NCBI GenBank assembly: GCA_030248065.1
Contig: JASAMV010009370.1
Coordinates: 1 to 64,000, forward strand
DNA from: Rhynchonema sp. JSB1_4
Lineage: Eukaryota > Nematoda > Chromadorea > Monhysterida > Xyalidae
Direction: 5' to 3'
DNA: 64,000 nucleotides
The notes under the pieces were generated by a model. The model saw only the letters and a program-made list of their open reading frames with translations, searched no databases and was not told the DNA's origin. Position 1 is the stretch's first letter, and every line of letters begins with the position of its first letter. Of this stretch, positions 46,801 through 61,800 are shown one piece after another. Position numbers and translations under genes: made by a program.

Positions 46801-49800
46801 AGTCGTGCTTTGAATGTCACGCGACAAAGACAGATCCGATCCGATCAAAAAAAGTTTGACACCATGAATTTTGGAAGTTACTAACAATTACAGGCCAGAA
46901 TCCGGTTGAAGTTTATACTGTTTTTATAGCAGTCTTTTTTTTCGATGGTGCGGCATTTATGGTAAAGCAATGATAATTTTCCTTATTCTCTTGCACACCA
47001 AGCGACAGCTGGCCTGCACGGGTCAGTTTTAATCCAATACCGATAGGTAAACGGGGTATTACTGTACTGTATATATTTGCGAAGAACACAAAAACAAAGG
47101 ATGTTCATATTTATTCAACTGTGGACGATAAAACAGACGGAACAAGGACAAGACGGAACTATAAAATAAAGTGACTTCAAATTACACACATCAGCCATGC
47201 GCCAGCGGAGTCCGTGGGCGCGCTGGCGCCACAAGTGTGGAAAATTGCAAGACATCAAATGTTCCGGCGTATTTCAGACAGACCCCGGGGTTGGGCTGAA
47301 CAGCGCGGGACACAAAACAGCGGTAACCATATTGGAGTTATAGACTGATGAAACTCAGCCATTGTAAATTTGTTTCCTTGCATGTTCAGACTTATTAAGC
47401 TCAGGCCAAACACCAACCCGGACCCAAATAAAGACATTACTGCAAGTACATAGCCGCTAATTTTCTCAGTAGGAAACCTCAATTGTGGTTGCTTCTCTTT
47501 TGGGCAACCGCTGTCCTATACGGAATCCAAAAGTGCAACAGCATTGCCACGTGGCTGGCAGAAGCGTTTTACTGTATAATCGCATAGTGACAGGAAACGG
47601 ACATCTTGGTGGTGGTACTATAGCCCCCGGCCCCGGGCTAGTGGGACCATAAACTGCAAGAAAGCGTGGGCAGACACCGTTTTGTGCATGCATGGTTTGT
47701 GCAACAAACAGTCACTGCACGATTTTGCAAATGCACTGACTTCGGCTGAGATGCTCAGAGTCTTGGTGCCGTGCGTCTAAACACACTTACACTGTATGAT
47801 CAGCACATCATACTTGCATGATGGTCTCCTTTCAAAGTGCAATTTTGATGAAAATGAATCATCCGTTTAAAATCACAACAGCAATTTATATTTTCGTTTC
47901 TGAATATCTGAGAATGAACCAAAATTACACCCAGCGGTCACAAGTCGCTACACACAGAAATGGGCCGCTCTGTAAGTCGCGCTGTGGGGGCCTGACATGG
48001 ACAGCCATGAACAGAAGCAGAAGAAGAAAAAATTAGAAAAATGGCCGGCACTACACATACAACTGTAGAGGGTACAAGCAAGCTTTGTGCCATGGCTGCT
48101 TGCTTGCGTGCATGTGCATCCATAACTGTTTCAAACTGCTTCTTGCTGTGCCGATGTATTTGTGAATTTATTACCGCGTGCGTCAATAAAAATATGCCAT
48201 TAAGCTAAGGACCAAAGTTATCGTTTTTTCAGTTTTTTCAGTCGGCTCTGTTGCATATTAATCAAAATGAAACATTTCTCTAGTATTGCTGCTTGCTGCT
48301 TTAACGCACTGCATCAATATATTAACTCGAATTACGAGCACAGTAACAGACAAGTGTCGGTTGAAGGCACCGGCTGACGGGGCATGTATGTACATGTGTG
48401 CCCGTACACTCCTGCCTCGTTATAGTGACATGATTAGGACAACAGTGGTATTCGTCTTGACGATCGGGTTGGATCTGCCCCGGTCACGTGATCACCTTGC
48501 ATCAAAAAAATCTTAAATTCAGTGATTCCACAAATTTTGACCAGCGTAAAATCTGTTCCCACAAATAAAAAATAAGCAACCGTAACGCTTAGTCGAAATT
48601 AGTGGCGTTAGAAAGCCTCTTATTATCCAATGTCACGTGTCCACAACAGATCCGATCCGAATTCATTCATGTTCCTATTTCCTAATTCCTCACCACGCGA
48701 TGAAGACTCACAACAAAGAGGCTGTGTACACGGATGCCTGCCTGTCTGAGACAGGCGATTCAGTGAATGAATCATGGTCGTTCGCAGGCGCAAGTTGTGA
48801 CTGAATCAAGTTCAAGATAAACAAATTATATAGGTGTACGTACATATAAGCTGGTTACGCGATTTGAATGGAGTGAGAAGTGCGGTAGGACCGCTTTTCA
48901 TCATCTGAATGCGTGTGCAGCTTGCAGTGGTACCGCAGTCGGTAGGCAGTGTATTAGTACCGTTATGCCTTGGGGGGGCGCTACGATACTTGCGCATTGG
49001 CTTTGGCCTGCATCCTCAGACTGGATAGGCTTCGGTCTGGGCCTAAGCCTAAGCCTGAGCCCAAAAGCCTGCACCTTACATACCTACACCTCTAGAGCGA
49101 AGCTGTGTCAGTGCCCTGTGTTAAAAAAACGGGAAAACATTTGAGATCGAACCATGTGCTTATTGCTGATATACGCTGCATCAATATCTGCCTGTAGTAT
49201 GGTGTACCGGACATGGCGTGCGCACTGAATTTTTGCGTGCGGCTCAAACTTTTGCACACGCTGCAATAAAGTGACACGGCGACATATATGTACGACGTCC
49301 GGCTTCAGTCCATTCATGAACGTGTACCTACATAATAATACTTTGCGTGAGGCTTTTTTCTTTCGCAAGCGGATTTGTAGGTCCATCCATTATATGTACA
49401 CGTAACATTGGGGCACGGAAGTACTAACTGCCGTTTTCTACTGTAGTCTACGCATAGCCAAAAAAACTGACACTGCAAGGGCATGGTGTTAGACCACAGG
49501 CCATAACAGTTTGGCATCGTAATTGTCTCATTACGTGACCTAATCTTATATACAGTAGGTTAGTTGGCCTGTGTACGTTACTCCAATTAGGTTCCTCAGA
49601 GGTTGTAATTGCCTAAATCTGATGTTTTTTTATATAGGGCGTCAGACCGCCTAATTTCGTGCCAGTGGCGTGTGGGCACGCCTGACCTCATAATTGAGCC
49701 TTCGTCGCATGGTTATTCCTCCAAACTCGATGTGTGACGCAATTGTCGGCTAAGCCACCACAATGCGCGCACCAAATGCCATTTCTACCTATACATATAC

Positions 49801-52800
49801 ATATTTAGGTACATAGTACCTGGTGTGATTAGCACAAACTGATTTTGAGCCCGGAGCACTAAAAATAGATGTGCGAATACATACTGTATCTGTCACTGCA
49901 CTGTACTGTTCGCAGAATATTAGTGGTGCGCGCATTACACCAGTGTTTTGGAAAATTTGTTGCGTGATGAAACACGTGAACTTCAGAACACGGACAAGTT
50001 GCGCAGCACAAAAACGCGCAGTCGGACAGTAGTTATGCGCGCGACACTAATATTCAGAGGTTGCTGAACCGCGAGCGCAGTGTGTTGATTTATCCACCAA
50101 CTGGACCAAACCCACTTCTACATTCACGCATACAGGTTTCATTTGCCAATTGATAACATATACAATATTCATAGAAAAAGAAATATGGACCTTCGGCAAT
50201 GTTAGGAAACGTCAAAACAAAATGCCTTTTGTGCAAACCTTATTTGCAGGGGTCTATTTTATGACTGTATTTTCTCAAATTAAAGCCCGCGATTTACAAC
50301 ACAATTTTAGCATCTTCTGAAGCTGGGCTGTGAATTTTTATGCGAGACGATTCTCACTTTAAGGATAACGGGTTTCATAGTTGTCGAAATATGACATTTT
50401 GAATCGTTTGAGGCCGGGGTACAACTTGGGTTTAAGGCAAGTATGCTGACGTTTCACGGCTGCGCATGTGCGGCGATGAAAACACAGACCCGGAACTCTG
50501 GTGTTGAGCTTTATAGGCGCGTAGAACCAAATTTGACACAGTAGCGGTATTGTGTGCCAAAGTAAGGTTAGTGCATTTTAAAGTTGACAAAATGTGTTTT
50601 TACATCTAAAAGTGGCCACACACGCCAGTGCGTGGGTCCATTATACATAGTATAGCTCTGATTTTAATGTCCTTTATCCATTTATATATACACAAACGAA
50701 AAAGGTCCGCGCTTGGTGGTATAGCATATTGCGCGCGCAGGGCCATAAAAAACAGCCCGACATAGGTATACATATACGTACAGTGGCACACCAAAAGCAC
50801 ATGACATTTTGGGAGCTATATATTTAACTTGATGATCGGACCAATCCGGTTTTGCTCATAAGTACCGGTGGATATATATTTTGTGAAACATCAGGTATTG
50901 TACTTTTATAACACGTGTCAGGCTAGCTGATGTTCATGATCGACAATACTGTACCATGCAACATTTTACCAATCGATGTCACAAAGCCGAACCAAGTTCG
51001 ACCACCAAATTTTGATAGTATCACTAGTATCTCGAAATATCGCATTGCAATGCAAGTGCCATGCTCGGGCATCTCTGCTCTGATATCAATTTTATGTGCT
51101 GCAGTAGCGCAAGAGTTTTTTCTGGCCAACCAAATGGTACTATAGATGCCATTGGGGGCATGAGGCCGGTCCAGCTATGAGAGAGAGCATACCCATGGAG
51201 AATAGAGTGATATATAGTCGGGATTGAATGGCTTTGAAATGGTCACACTGCATTCGGCTATGGTAACAGCGTTTCGTTCGTGTTGTACAAAAACACCACG
51301 CACATTTTTATACATGTACATACAGTATAACTTATATGGGTATACTTAAACTCGGCTGTACCAAGCTTTTCACCGACTGAGCAGTTATACAACTCGGTCA
51401 CCTACAGTACGTTGTCATAACAGTTGGGGATCAATTACAGAATTTAACGGAAAGATAGACAACACTGTATTTGCGTTATACATTTAGCTGATTATTAACT
51501 GGAAATCTATACATATGTACATACATAGGAGCAAGCTAACAAAATTTGTAGCACACGGCAAGCCCAAGAATAGAGCGTGGTCTGGAACCTGGGTGGTGGG
51601 TTGATTAGCTGGAGCCTGTATACTACTGTGTGTTTGCAACATGGGTGGGTATCCGCGGTCCCACGCAGACAAAACATTTAGTTTATTGAAATTAAATTTT
51701 TGAATATTTTGGCTGGGGAGCTATGGGAGTATTGGGTCACGCACGCAGATTACATATATGCGCAAAACAGCCCAAAATGGCAAACATGAGGAGAGCTGCA
51801 GCTGGACTCACAGGGAGGGGTGCCGTACCAAGCTTGGCGACCCTTTGGGCCGATGTCAGAAAAAATCAAAGATAACACGTTGTGCTATGAACCCCAGAGG
51901 AGCTTAAGTTGAGTAACGGTGGATCAGAAAAAAACTGGTCTTGCCTGCGGTGTTATGCTCCAAAACTAAGATATTCATGTGCTATCTTTGAACCCACATG
52001 CACATACACACCACGAGTGCACTTTATAATTGCTTGCTATGCGGGCATAATGCTGCGCCTCCAACCCAAGCGTTCTAAAATTAACTGCAATGAGACTGAC
52101 CGTTTTCGAGCGCAACTCACCCAAAGGTACAGTATCCGCAGCACTACAATAAGGTCATGTACGCTCTTGAGACATGGTTATGCTGTTATTGTTGTTTTCA
52201 AAAAGCTACGTACATATGTGCGAGACCCGAAGTCAACCGTGTGCGGTGCAAGAAAAACAACAAAGTACAGTCCTCCCTGTTTATAGTGACACATTCAGGA
52301 CACGGCATTTTCCTTCATTAACAAACATTCGTCATTGTGGGTGTTAACGGGTGCACGATGGGTATACCACCAAGCTACAAAAGATCACCATTCGTTTTTT
52401 CATATGAGGTGTGCGGTGACTATAACGAGGGCAGACTGCGCAGTTGAGCACTTTTAGCCGGAGTGTTGAAAATTCAGAAAACAGGGTTATAGATCGCCGA
52501 AGAAATGCACGAAGTGTGCTTGAATTACAAATGCTCTCTGGCCCGGTATATGGGAAGGAGGTGTTCCCGTCCAAAAAATGAAACAGGGACATGAACATGA
52601 AGATATGTTGAGATATGTACAGTCTACAGTCATTACAGTGGCATGATGTAGCAGGAAAACATTCAATTGAAGTCAAGAAACGATAGTGACAGATAGGAAC
52701 CAAAAATATCGGTCTATGAAAACGATTTCACTGCATAAGAGGGTTACTATAAAAAGCAGAGACTGTCGAAGCACGCAGCAACCACATGCATACTGTATAT

Positions 52801-55800
52801 GGGCCGGCGGACGAACTTTGACATTTTCTGCCGATATCACGGATACAAGAGCAGTCAGGCAATGTTCTTCATGGCAAAAAAACGTGCGCGCATATGAAAC
52901 AGAAAGAGATGCATAGCCGCGCAGTTACAGTGCTCGCTGCTGGAGCTTGGCTTGCTGATCTTGCTGGGTTGATAATTGAAATACAAGCACTGTACTCTTG
53001 GCCAGCTGCATATGTAATATCCATGTGTGAGAGTTATGGTGCATGCCGTCATAGAGCACCAGGATCAAAGTTGAAAAACGTGTACATGCGGGCGTGGAAC
53101 CGGAACTGAAATCGGATCCGGATCCGGCAGGACCGGAACTGGCAAGTGAGCAAAGATAACAACATGTCGAGGGGATAATGGTCGCCGGCAGCAAGCAAGT
53201 GTGCAAGAGTGCGTAAGTGCATTTGAGAGTGAAGCAGCCGCAGAAATGGCTGACATTTGATGTCGCTATGTATACGCCCGTTCCCTCATATCTTGTACAT
53301 GTACAGTCAACTCTTTTTATAGTGACCCTCGATAAAAAGTGAAACCTCAACAACTTTAACACCCGGTGAACATTCTCCATAATGAGTGACCGCTCCGTAT
53401 CACCACAGGGTGGACTGTACTACATGCTGTACTGGCAATGTACTACTATGTGGGCACAGACCACAGAGACGATTAAACTTTCGTGATTGACCCGGTTCAG
53501 TCCGATCCGTCCAATAACATGTGCCGGAGAAGTTTGATTAAGCCCCGCCCCACCCCGATTGGTTTAAAAACTCTCCTCTCATGCTTCTGTTGTACGACTG
53601 TATGATAGTACTTTCCGTCATGAGTTCATTGAAGTGTTGCCGCGTACATTAACATGACACGTTAGGAACGCAAAGCAATCCGCTACAAAGACGACCACTA
53701 TAAAGAGGGTAGCTTGGTAGCACATTGAAAGTGGCGGAGAGCCCGCTTCGGACCACAATCACCACACCATAATAATCACGAATTGCAAGATAAAGTGTGT
53801 ACCTAGCCCTACACGTACATATGTTTGCAAAATCTATAATGAAAGAGGTACATACTGTCTTTGAACGAGATGAACGTGCTAATCAGGTAGGGCATATCCG
53901 ATTTCTCCGTAGTTTTCAGAGACCTAAGCCTTTTGAAAATACCACCATGCGCGTTAAATCTGGCTTAGATTACAATAATGATATGCCTATGTATTTGGTA
54001 TTATCATATTAGCAAAATTGCGCCTGTGCGGCTGGCCAGCACTGAAATTATGTGGGCCATGAAATTCACTTGCGAAATCAGGCAACGTGTTTGGTGGACC
54101 ACCAATGCGACTGAAATGAATAAGGTGTACCTCAAATCACATTGCACTAGGTTTCAATATCAACTAAAGATCAGTCTTACTACGTATGAGGGAACGATAC
54201 CGACCACTTTAGGAGACCCCACGAGGTACAGCAATCGTACACCATACCAGAAAGCAGCCCATGCGGGTCTTGGAGCTTTAAAGTATAGTACAACTGGGCA
54301 TTCCACATGTTGAGACTGTGCTGCAGTGATGATATTGTATACATACTGTATGTGCATATTTGAGATGACGATAACCTTTGTATACTGCATCAAGACCGTG
54401 GTATTTTTCTTTTAGCTGGCGGCAAGCGCATGAATGTGCAGTGCACCATTGCATGGATTTCTTGGCACCCCAAATGCTGGGCCCGGCCGTGTTAACGGAA
54501 ACTGTTGTTGTTGATCAATGACACAATTATAAGGGGGAAATGCAGAGCCCAGAACGACGCACACGGCCAACAAACTTTTAGCCAAACAATGCGCTCCTCT
54601 CTGTTGGGCTTTCCGTGAACCCGGCCGCTGAACGATTAATACACACAATGCAGTGGACAAACACGCGCACTACGACGGTACTGTATTGGACACACACCCG
54701 TTTACCATGAGGTTTGGCATTTCTCTAAGCCACAAATCCGCCCCCGCACCATTATTGAATGACAGAGGAAGAAAAGCTTGGTGCTTCCAGTATAGTGAGG
54801 CTTTTGCTGCCGTATATAGAATTTCTATTGCACCATAATGATAGCCACAATCGGAGATGCCCCAGGTGGTTCTGTGTATTATGTATGCCCACAAAGTATA
54901 TCTATGTATGTGTAATGTGTGGGGTTCCCATTAAGTCTAGGAAAATTCCGGACCCAGCTAAGTTCGCGTATACTGGCCAAAGTGGGCCTGGCTGGGTCAG
55001 CTGGGCTCGAGCCTTTGGGCCCGAATTATACGTAGGTACATGTACAGTATACCACAATGCCCATTATGATAACAGTGCAGACTAAAATCAAGCTTAATCA
55101 GGCATAGAAAACGCAATTGTGTGTGTTTGGTGAGGGCTCAAATAGTACATAAACTAACCAACACAAATGAACCAACCTCGCAGTAGGCCTTTTAAGGAGC
55201 AAAACAGCTGAAGTGGACATCGTATATCTATAGAGTCTACCCTCTTTATAGCGATCTGGTATGGTTGAGGCCCAGAATTTTCGATTAGCACAAAGATTAT
55301 TTACAAAAACTGAGTGGCTGGCGGCGGACTAGGAGCCAAAATATAATCGTTCAAACATTTTCGCTTGTGCAGGCTACTGCATAGAGGGTCACTATAAAGA
55401 AAGGATACTGTGCTACATGTACTGTGCAATGCAGGTGGCTGGTGCTTATGCGGAGTAAGATAGATGAGATTCATTTGCATGAGTCAGGCCCTACATACCA
55501 TACAATAGAGCACACAACCATTGGAACTCATTTTTTTGTTCCAAGTGCGGTCCTGTATGTGGCACTGCCACCACGAGTATAATAACACGAGTATAATATG
55601 TAGGCAGGGTTGGATTTAAAAAAAAGTAAAAATTTTTTTGTAAAAAAAAATTTTTTTAAAAAAAAAAGTTGGCCACTTTTTTTATTTTAAAATTTTAAAA
55701 AGTAAGTCCACTTTTTTTTATTATTTTTCCCTTTTTTTCGTTATTTTCTCACTTTTTTAAGGTAAAAATGTATGTTTTCATGCGTTTTATTGCTCATCAT

Positions 55801-58800
55801 TCTCAAAAAATCGCCTGCGGCGCTTATATTTCAGTTTAAAATGGCGTTGTAATGGACTCATACAGTTCCTAGACATCCCAACAATCGCTGCACGTATAAT
55901 ATAGGACACCCCATACCGTATACTGTGCAGTTATTGAGCTATCGACGTAACCTATCGACAGACTCCACGTTGCTCGCCTATTTGCAGTTGTGTGGATTTG
56001 TCATTTGTTGCTTTTGTCACACAACATGAGTGTGGTGTAGCTCTTTATCTCTCTTCAAATTTATCCCCAAATTCACAAACAGAAGGTTGGTCTTCCTTTT
56101 GTCATATATGTATGCCCACAGAGTTACCTTCGGGCGGGTTCTCAAAGTTATGACCAAATGGGCTAGATCGCAGGTGATCGACATAAACATGCAAGTCAGT
56201 GGAGAAGTTCTCTTTAGTGTCCCTCAAAACATACCTAAGTAACATGATTTCAGAAATTTCATTTTTCTAGAAACCAATTTTTTGGGGGTCCGGAATAAAA
56301 AAAAAGTGATTTTTAAAAAAAAAATTTTAAAAAGTTTTAAAAAAAAAAGTTCGAAAATAAAAAATTTTTTTAATCCAACCCTGGATGTAGGTAGCACAGG
56401 GCGGGCAAGACATTCATAAACACACGCATGTTCCCAGTTTTCCATCGAGGTCGTTAACGCATGCAAAATCTTGTGAATCCGCGCGTCACTTATGCGCACG
56501 GCATAACATTCTGATTTTACCATGCCGACAACTGCAAGCTACAACTGCAACACACGCAGGAACATGGTGCTGCACGAGGGAAGAACTTTGACGAAACAGG
56601 AGCCAGACGGGGTTCAGTTGTGAACCTTGGGATGAGGCTTGTACTAATGGTGTCAACGCAACACAGCTGTAAATGAATGCAATAGTACATACGTGCATTG
56701 GTCGATGCCAAACGACATTAGAACAAGCGCACATAGCGGCTTATAGTAATGTCGTCAAATCATGGCGTCGCATCTTGTCGTGTCAAATCACATTTTTTTG
56801 CGCTCATTTGGGGCTCATGTATTATTGCTTGATTGACGACTTTATTTGACGAGATGATTGGATGACAAAACTATTAGCCCACATAGAATGTGTGGGTGTA
56901 AAATAATGCACATGCGATTTGCAATCAAAGCTGGTTTGTTTGGTTTTACATAAGTAACTAACTACGTATGTATACTATGCCAGTAATTGTGGGCAGAACA
57001 AATTTTGTGATAAAAATAGCAATCTTTGTAAACAAAATTTCACCCACACGGATCTGAATATTTAGAATTTACAAAGAGGGGCACAAGCCAGGTGATCAGA
57101 TCGTGTCGGATCTTCTTCTGTCTGAATTGTCTTCAGCAATTTTTTTACAAGTGGTATAAAAATACAAGAACTTGTGTATGCATAAGCGACCACGAGTGAG
57201 CAACTTTCATGAAATCAGTAAATCTCGAAATACAAACATACAAAAACATCACGCGTGTGTGCAAGCCAGATCCAACTCGACCACCTACAGTTTGATATAT
57301 GCGCCCACTCAGTGGTCTGGCAGAACTTTACTACGGGATAATGAGCTGAAGTTTTGTGCTCATACGCACGGTACTAATATTCACACACACCGACCTTGCG
57401 GCTGTTGTGCGGGCGAAATGGTGACAAATTTCGCCTGATATCGATCGGCCAGCTGATTGCCGCGCGTGATCAAATCGTTGGCGTCGATATCGGAAAAGAA
57501 ATCCGTCGTTTCGCCAACGGCCATCAGCAAACAACGCCGTCCGCATTTGGGAACTTGTCGCGCCACCACAGACAGCAGGGATTCGGTGTGCGATAGACTG
57601 GCGTGACGACGCATGGAGTAGACCTGGGGGGGGGCGGTTGGATCATGATGTGAGTGTTGCGATGCGGTGCACCAGGACATCGTCAATGGGATGGCATCAG
57701 ATGTCCATGTGACCACGAACCCGGAACACCCAGGCCACTACGGTACATCATGTATCCACAAGCGTATCTGGCACGGCAACATTGATGTGATCACTATTCA
57801 CTCTTGGTTTTGTACAGTGAATATCTCCGTATGTTATACAAACACATCCCAATGGTAAAACTTTCTGTTGACCGAAAGTCATCAAGTCACATTTGAGGGC
57901 TGACTGTCTACTGTTTACACACTCGCAAGTAAACATTTTCTGAAGTTGAGAATCATAGCGTTTCCCTTACCATAATGAATCCATCATACTGTTCCAGTTT
58001 TGACACCAGTGCCGAGTGGTAGGCCATTGATGAAAGGGTTACGGTAACTCGGTTGTCGGTCACGTGCTGGAAGTGTGAATGAGGCTCAGTTTGTGACTAA
58101 ACATTGTGACAGTGACAATTCACCTCTGAGTTGTTTCTCAGACACGTTGCCAGACCCAAGTGCACGCACACGCAAACCAACAGGGGTGGTCAAGTACAGC
58201 TAATGCACACATTATGCGCTTTACGGATCAGGCAACGAGTTTAAAAAAATGCCAAACACTTTGGCACTTTTACCTGGTCTACATTGGCGCTCGGCACAAA
58301 CATTTCCACCGTGAAACTGCAATTTCCTTGATGATCAGGATTCTGACCCTGTTTCATGAAGGCGACATTGCCCGGTGCCTGTCGTGCAAGTAACGGCGCT
58401 AGCACGACACCGGGAGCAAACCCATCGCCACACATTAACGCCAGTAGGACTTTGAGTGGTGGGCGCTGTGAAACATCAGCCAGCTTGCCATTCACCGGTG
58501 ACGCTGGTTGAGCATAGTAGTGGTGCACTGGTGAACCATCGATTGTGTGTGTGAGGTGCTGACTGATTACACTGTCCAACACACGGTGCAGTTGCTCGGA
58601 ACTGAAATGCATAAAGTGAACCCTCTTTATGGTGACCTTCGTAGTTGAACCTATTCTGGTACCTGACTATCTTCGCTACGCGAGTGAATATCCTCCATAG
58701 TGACCAAAAATGTCTATCACGATTGTGCCGCTAGAAATGTAGTACACTGTACAATTCAGCTCTTTATGAAACATTATTCAGTTAGTGTGTCGTTTCGATT

Positions 58801-61800
58801 CCCTGTGCATGGCATGCACACTTGCCCAACTGGCCGATGTTTCAAGTTTAAAAGGATGTGTAAAAACACTTTGTCGTTCAGAACACGATTATCATTAACG
58901 CAATCATCATATTTTACGCCACAGCTATGACGAAAAACTACCCACCACAAAAACACTGAGACATTCCTACCGACCTGAATAAGCTCGGTCCTCCACCCGT
59001 ATGTGTGCCATTAAACATTTGTTTGTCATTGCTCCGCCACCCAACCGTACCGTTCTTTGGTGGCGTGGCCGGCGTGTTTGACCGGCCGACCGGTATGAAC
59101 GGACATTTCACGAATTCGGACAGTTGCGCACCCTGAATTGGCAAGGTTAGTATGTTTGTCGTGCTGAACTTGCGATATTGGGCCGTATTCCCGGAGCTCA
59201 ACACTTAATTTGTGAGGCAGTGTCGAAAACACCGACATCTCGAAAAGTCGGTCTTGTACTCAGATTCTCACTCAACCAGCTACGCATCTAGGAGCGCATA
59301 AACTTCGATTATCAAAATTGACTGTGTAACAAACGGTATAATTGGTTACGATATTTTGGGACTCACTTTTGTCATAGTCAGGGTGACTATAAAGATGCAA
59401 GACTGTACAATCAACCTGTTGTTGTAAATATGGCACGTCGTCGAGGAAGGTTGGGTCACAAGCGACGGTCACGAGAATGGGCGGTAGACGGATTTGACGT
59501 TTGTCCGCTGAACCGATTGAATCCAGACTTTGCAGTAGACACTCCCTGTATGGATGTGAAACATCAGATGGTCAGTGTGTATGTAGGTAATAAAATTGAG
59601 TGAAAATCGGAGACTAATTGATAGAAGACCAATTGGGAATCTGAACCAAAATTGCGAGGAAAGTATTTGACTGCCGCGATGTTTCCAAAATATGACATCA
59701 TGTGTTCATCAGTGCGAATGCACCAAAAGAGATGATATGATAACAGATCCTGCTGTTCTCTGAGCGCACAAAATTCCATTTCGTTTGAGACCTACACCAA
59801 CCTTGTGCATCGCAGATTGTCCCTGTTGCTGAACACAGTCACCAGCGCATCGCAATCAGCCAGAATGTTGGCCGGATGTCTGACAAACATCGGATCTATC
59901 GTGTGCAGTCGAAAACGAAATCGCGAATCCGCCGCCGGTAGTTCGGCGTAATCCGGTTCGACGTCATCGGAATTATTTGAATTTCGCGCCGACGATCTTG
60001 GCGCGATGGTACTGTTGTGCCATTGGTAGATGTTGCCGGGCAGTAGGGGCTGAAATTTGGGGATGTAAGTTTACATGTACTGTATGCTAATACCACTGTA
60101 CAGTCTACCCTCCATATACTGGCATTGCGGAAGACTAGATACAACGTAGTATACGTTTGGCACCTTTGGCTCTTTTGACTGATTTGGCTTTGGCTCATTT
60201 GAACGACAATTAATCTACGAAACTAAAAAATCGTTCATCTTTAATCCACAACAACTCACATTCATTTCACGTATCATTTGCTCCGCAAGTCCGTCCGTCG
60301 CCAAAATGGCCATGTTTATGACACGAATATGGTGACCAGCGTTGCCGTTTGACACTTGCGTCTTGGTTGAATGTTGGATTTGTGACTCACATCTGAAATG
60401 GGGCTTTGTAAACAAATATCTACAGTACATCTACAGTAATCCTAAAGTACCCTACAGTATACCTGAACACTCTGTTGGCGGTTACAGTCTCATCGATCAA
60501 AACGTCGACACAACGCTCGCCCGCGGGGCAATGTTGGCACAACGGGTACTGTACGAACGCACCGTACTGTACGATCATGCTGTCGCGAAGGTTGTACAGA
60601 CGGTTGAGATGGCGATATCTGTAAAATGACAGTCTGCCTTCTTCATAGTGACCCATTGAGACGCCCAAGGAATCCTGCGAAGGTCATGGTCGGTATTGAT
60701 GATAGGATCGAATCTGATCGGAACTGCGCTGCTCACGTGACCAAAATTGACACCGGCTCAGGTGACTTTCAAAGATATTTTTTGATTAATTGTGGACCGT
60801 CAATCTCAGCAGGACAACGCAAAAGCGGCCTGCTGCCAAATGTCAAACAAAAAGGTGCAATGATGTTACAGCAGTACGCAGTACGTTCCGCAACTTTCGT
60901 TCCGTTTTCACAGACGGACAGACGGTGCACGAGGGCATCGTCAGTGCGAATAGACGAGCTCGGAAGTGGGTGAGAACTGCAGATTTCGTTGCTCTCACAA
61001 TGGTCTAACACACACGGCACTAACACTCCAACCTGACATCCTCCTGCAGCACATCCTGCAATTGTAGCATGTCATCATCATTCAATGAATTCAGTCCTCC
61101 GCCATAGATGTTAGGACGAAGTACCAGTCGCGTGACAAAATCGTGCACATTCTCAAGGAGAAGTTCGACAAAGTCAGACTTTGCTGCGTTGATCAGATGG
61201 CGCTGCAAGGTGCGATGCTACAGAGTGGCCTTTCATTCATTCTATTTTTGCTTTATAGTGATCCTTCGCGAGTGAAATCCCTATGAGGATGAACATTCCA
61301 AAAACTGCCACTAAGCTCCCGAAGTTACCATTTTATGCAGTGAATATTTTGGACATTGTAGTCTCACCAGATTCATTGCATAGAGGGTGGACTGTACAGT
61401 CTTATAAATTCTCCAATCTCACAAGGGGTCCTGCATGGCGAGTGCCAAAACATAAAGATTTCCCGATTATGTCACTATAAAGAGTCTCGACTGTACCTGA
61501 TATTCCTCATACACATGAGCGACATCGGCCGGGTCCAGAGTTTCGTAGGTTTCGTTGCCGAGAAAGAATATCTGCACCTCGCTGAAAGGCTTGCCCGGAG
61601 TGACTTGTGTGCTCTCAACAAGAATTTGCTCGAAGTCGTAAAGTTGCCTGAAAATGAAAGGCAACTTGAGTGTTAGTGCTGTGCGTATGAGCGTCTTTCA
61701 GACGCAGTGAACTCTTACAGTGTTTTCGACAGGTTCTTCTACCTAAACTTTATTGTGAAATCATGCTGATTTAAGTCAAGCGATACTAAACTTGGTTATC

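Larger units (their letters stand above)
44340..57394. other. 13 kb p190 intron, no gene seen
   Basis: It separates the pG2 exon (57395-57623) from the linker exon (44231-44339), which join in phase. Beyond the elements listed separately it contains ACATATACATA-type simple repeats and short GCCTAAGCCTAAGCC (49040-49055). Open frames such as 44849-45370 and 52925-53380 on the minus strand have no domain and do not fit the splicing. Confidence 0.55.

Noticed and set aside
58466..58495. Possible 30-base intron (GTGAAT..CACAG) in p190
   Set aside because: The stretch is in frame without a stop and encodes VNGKLADVSQ, matching the conserved LADV region of p190, so it is coding.
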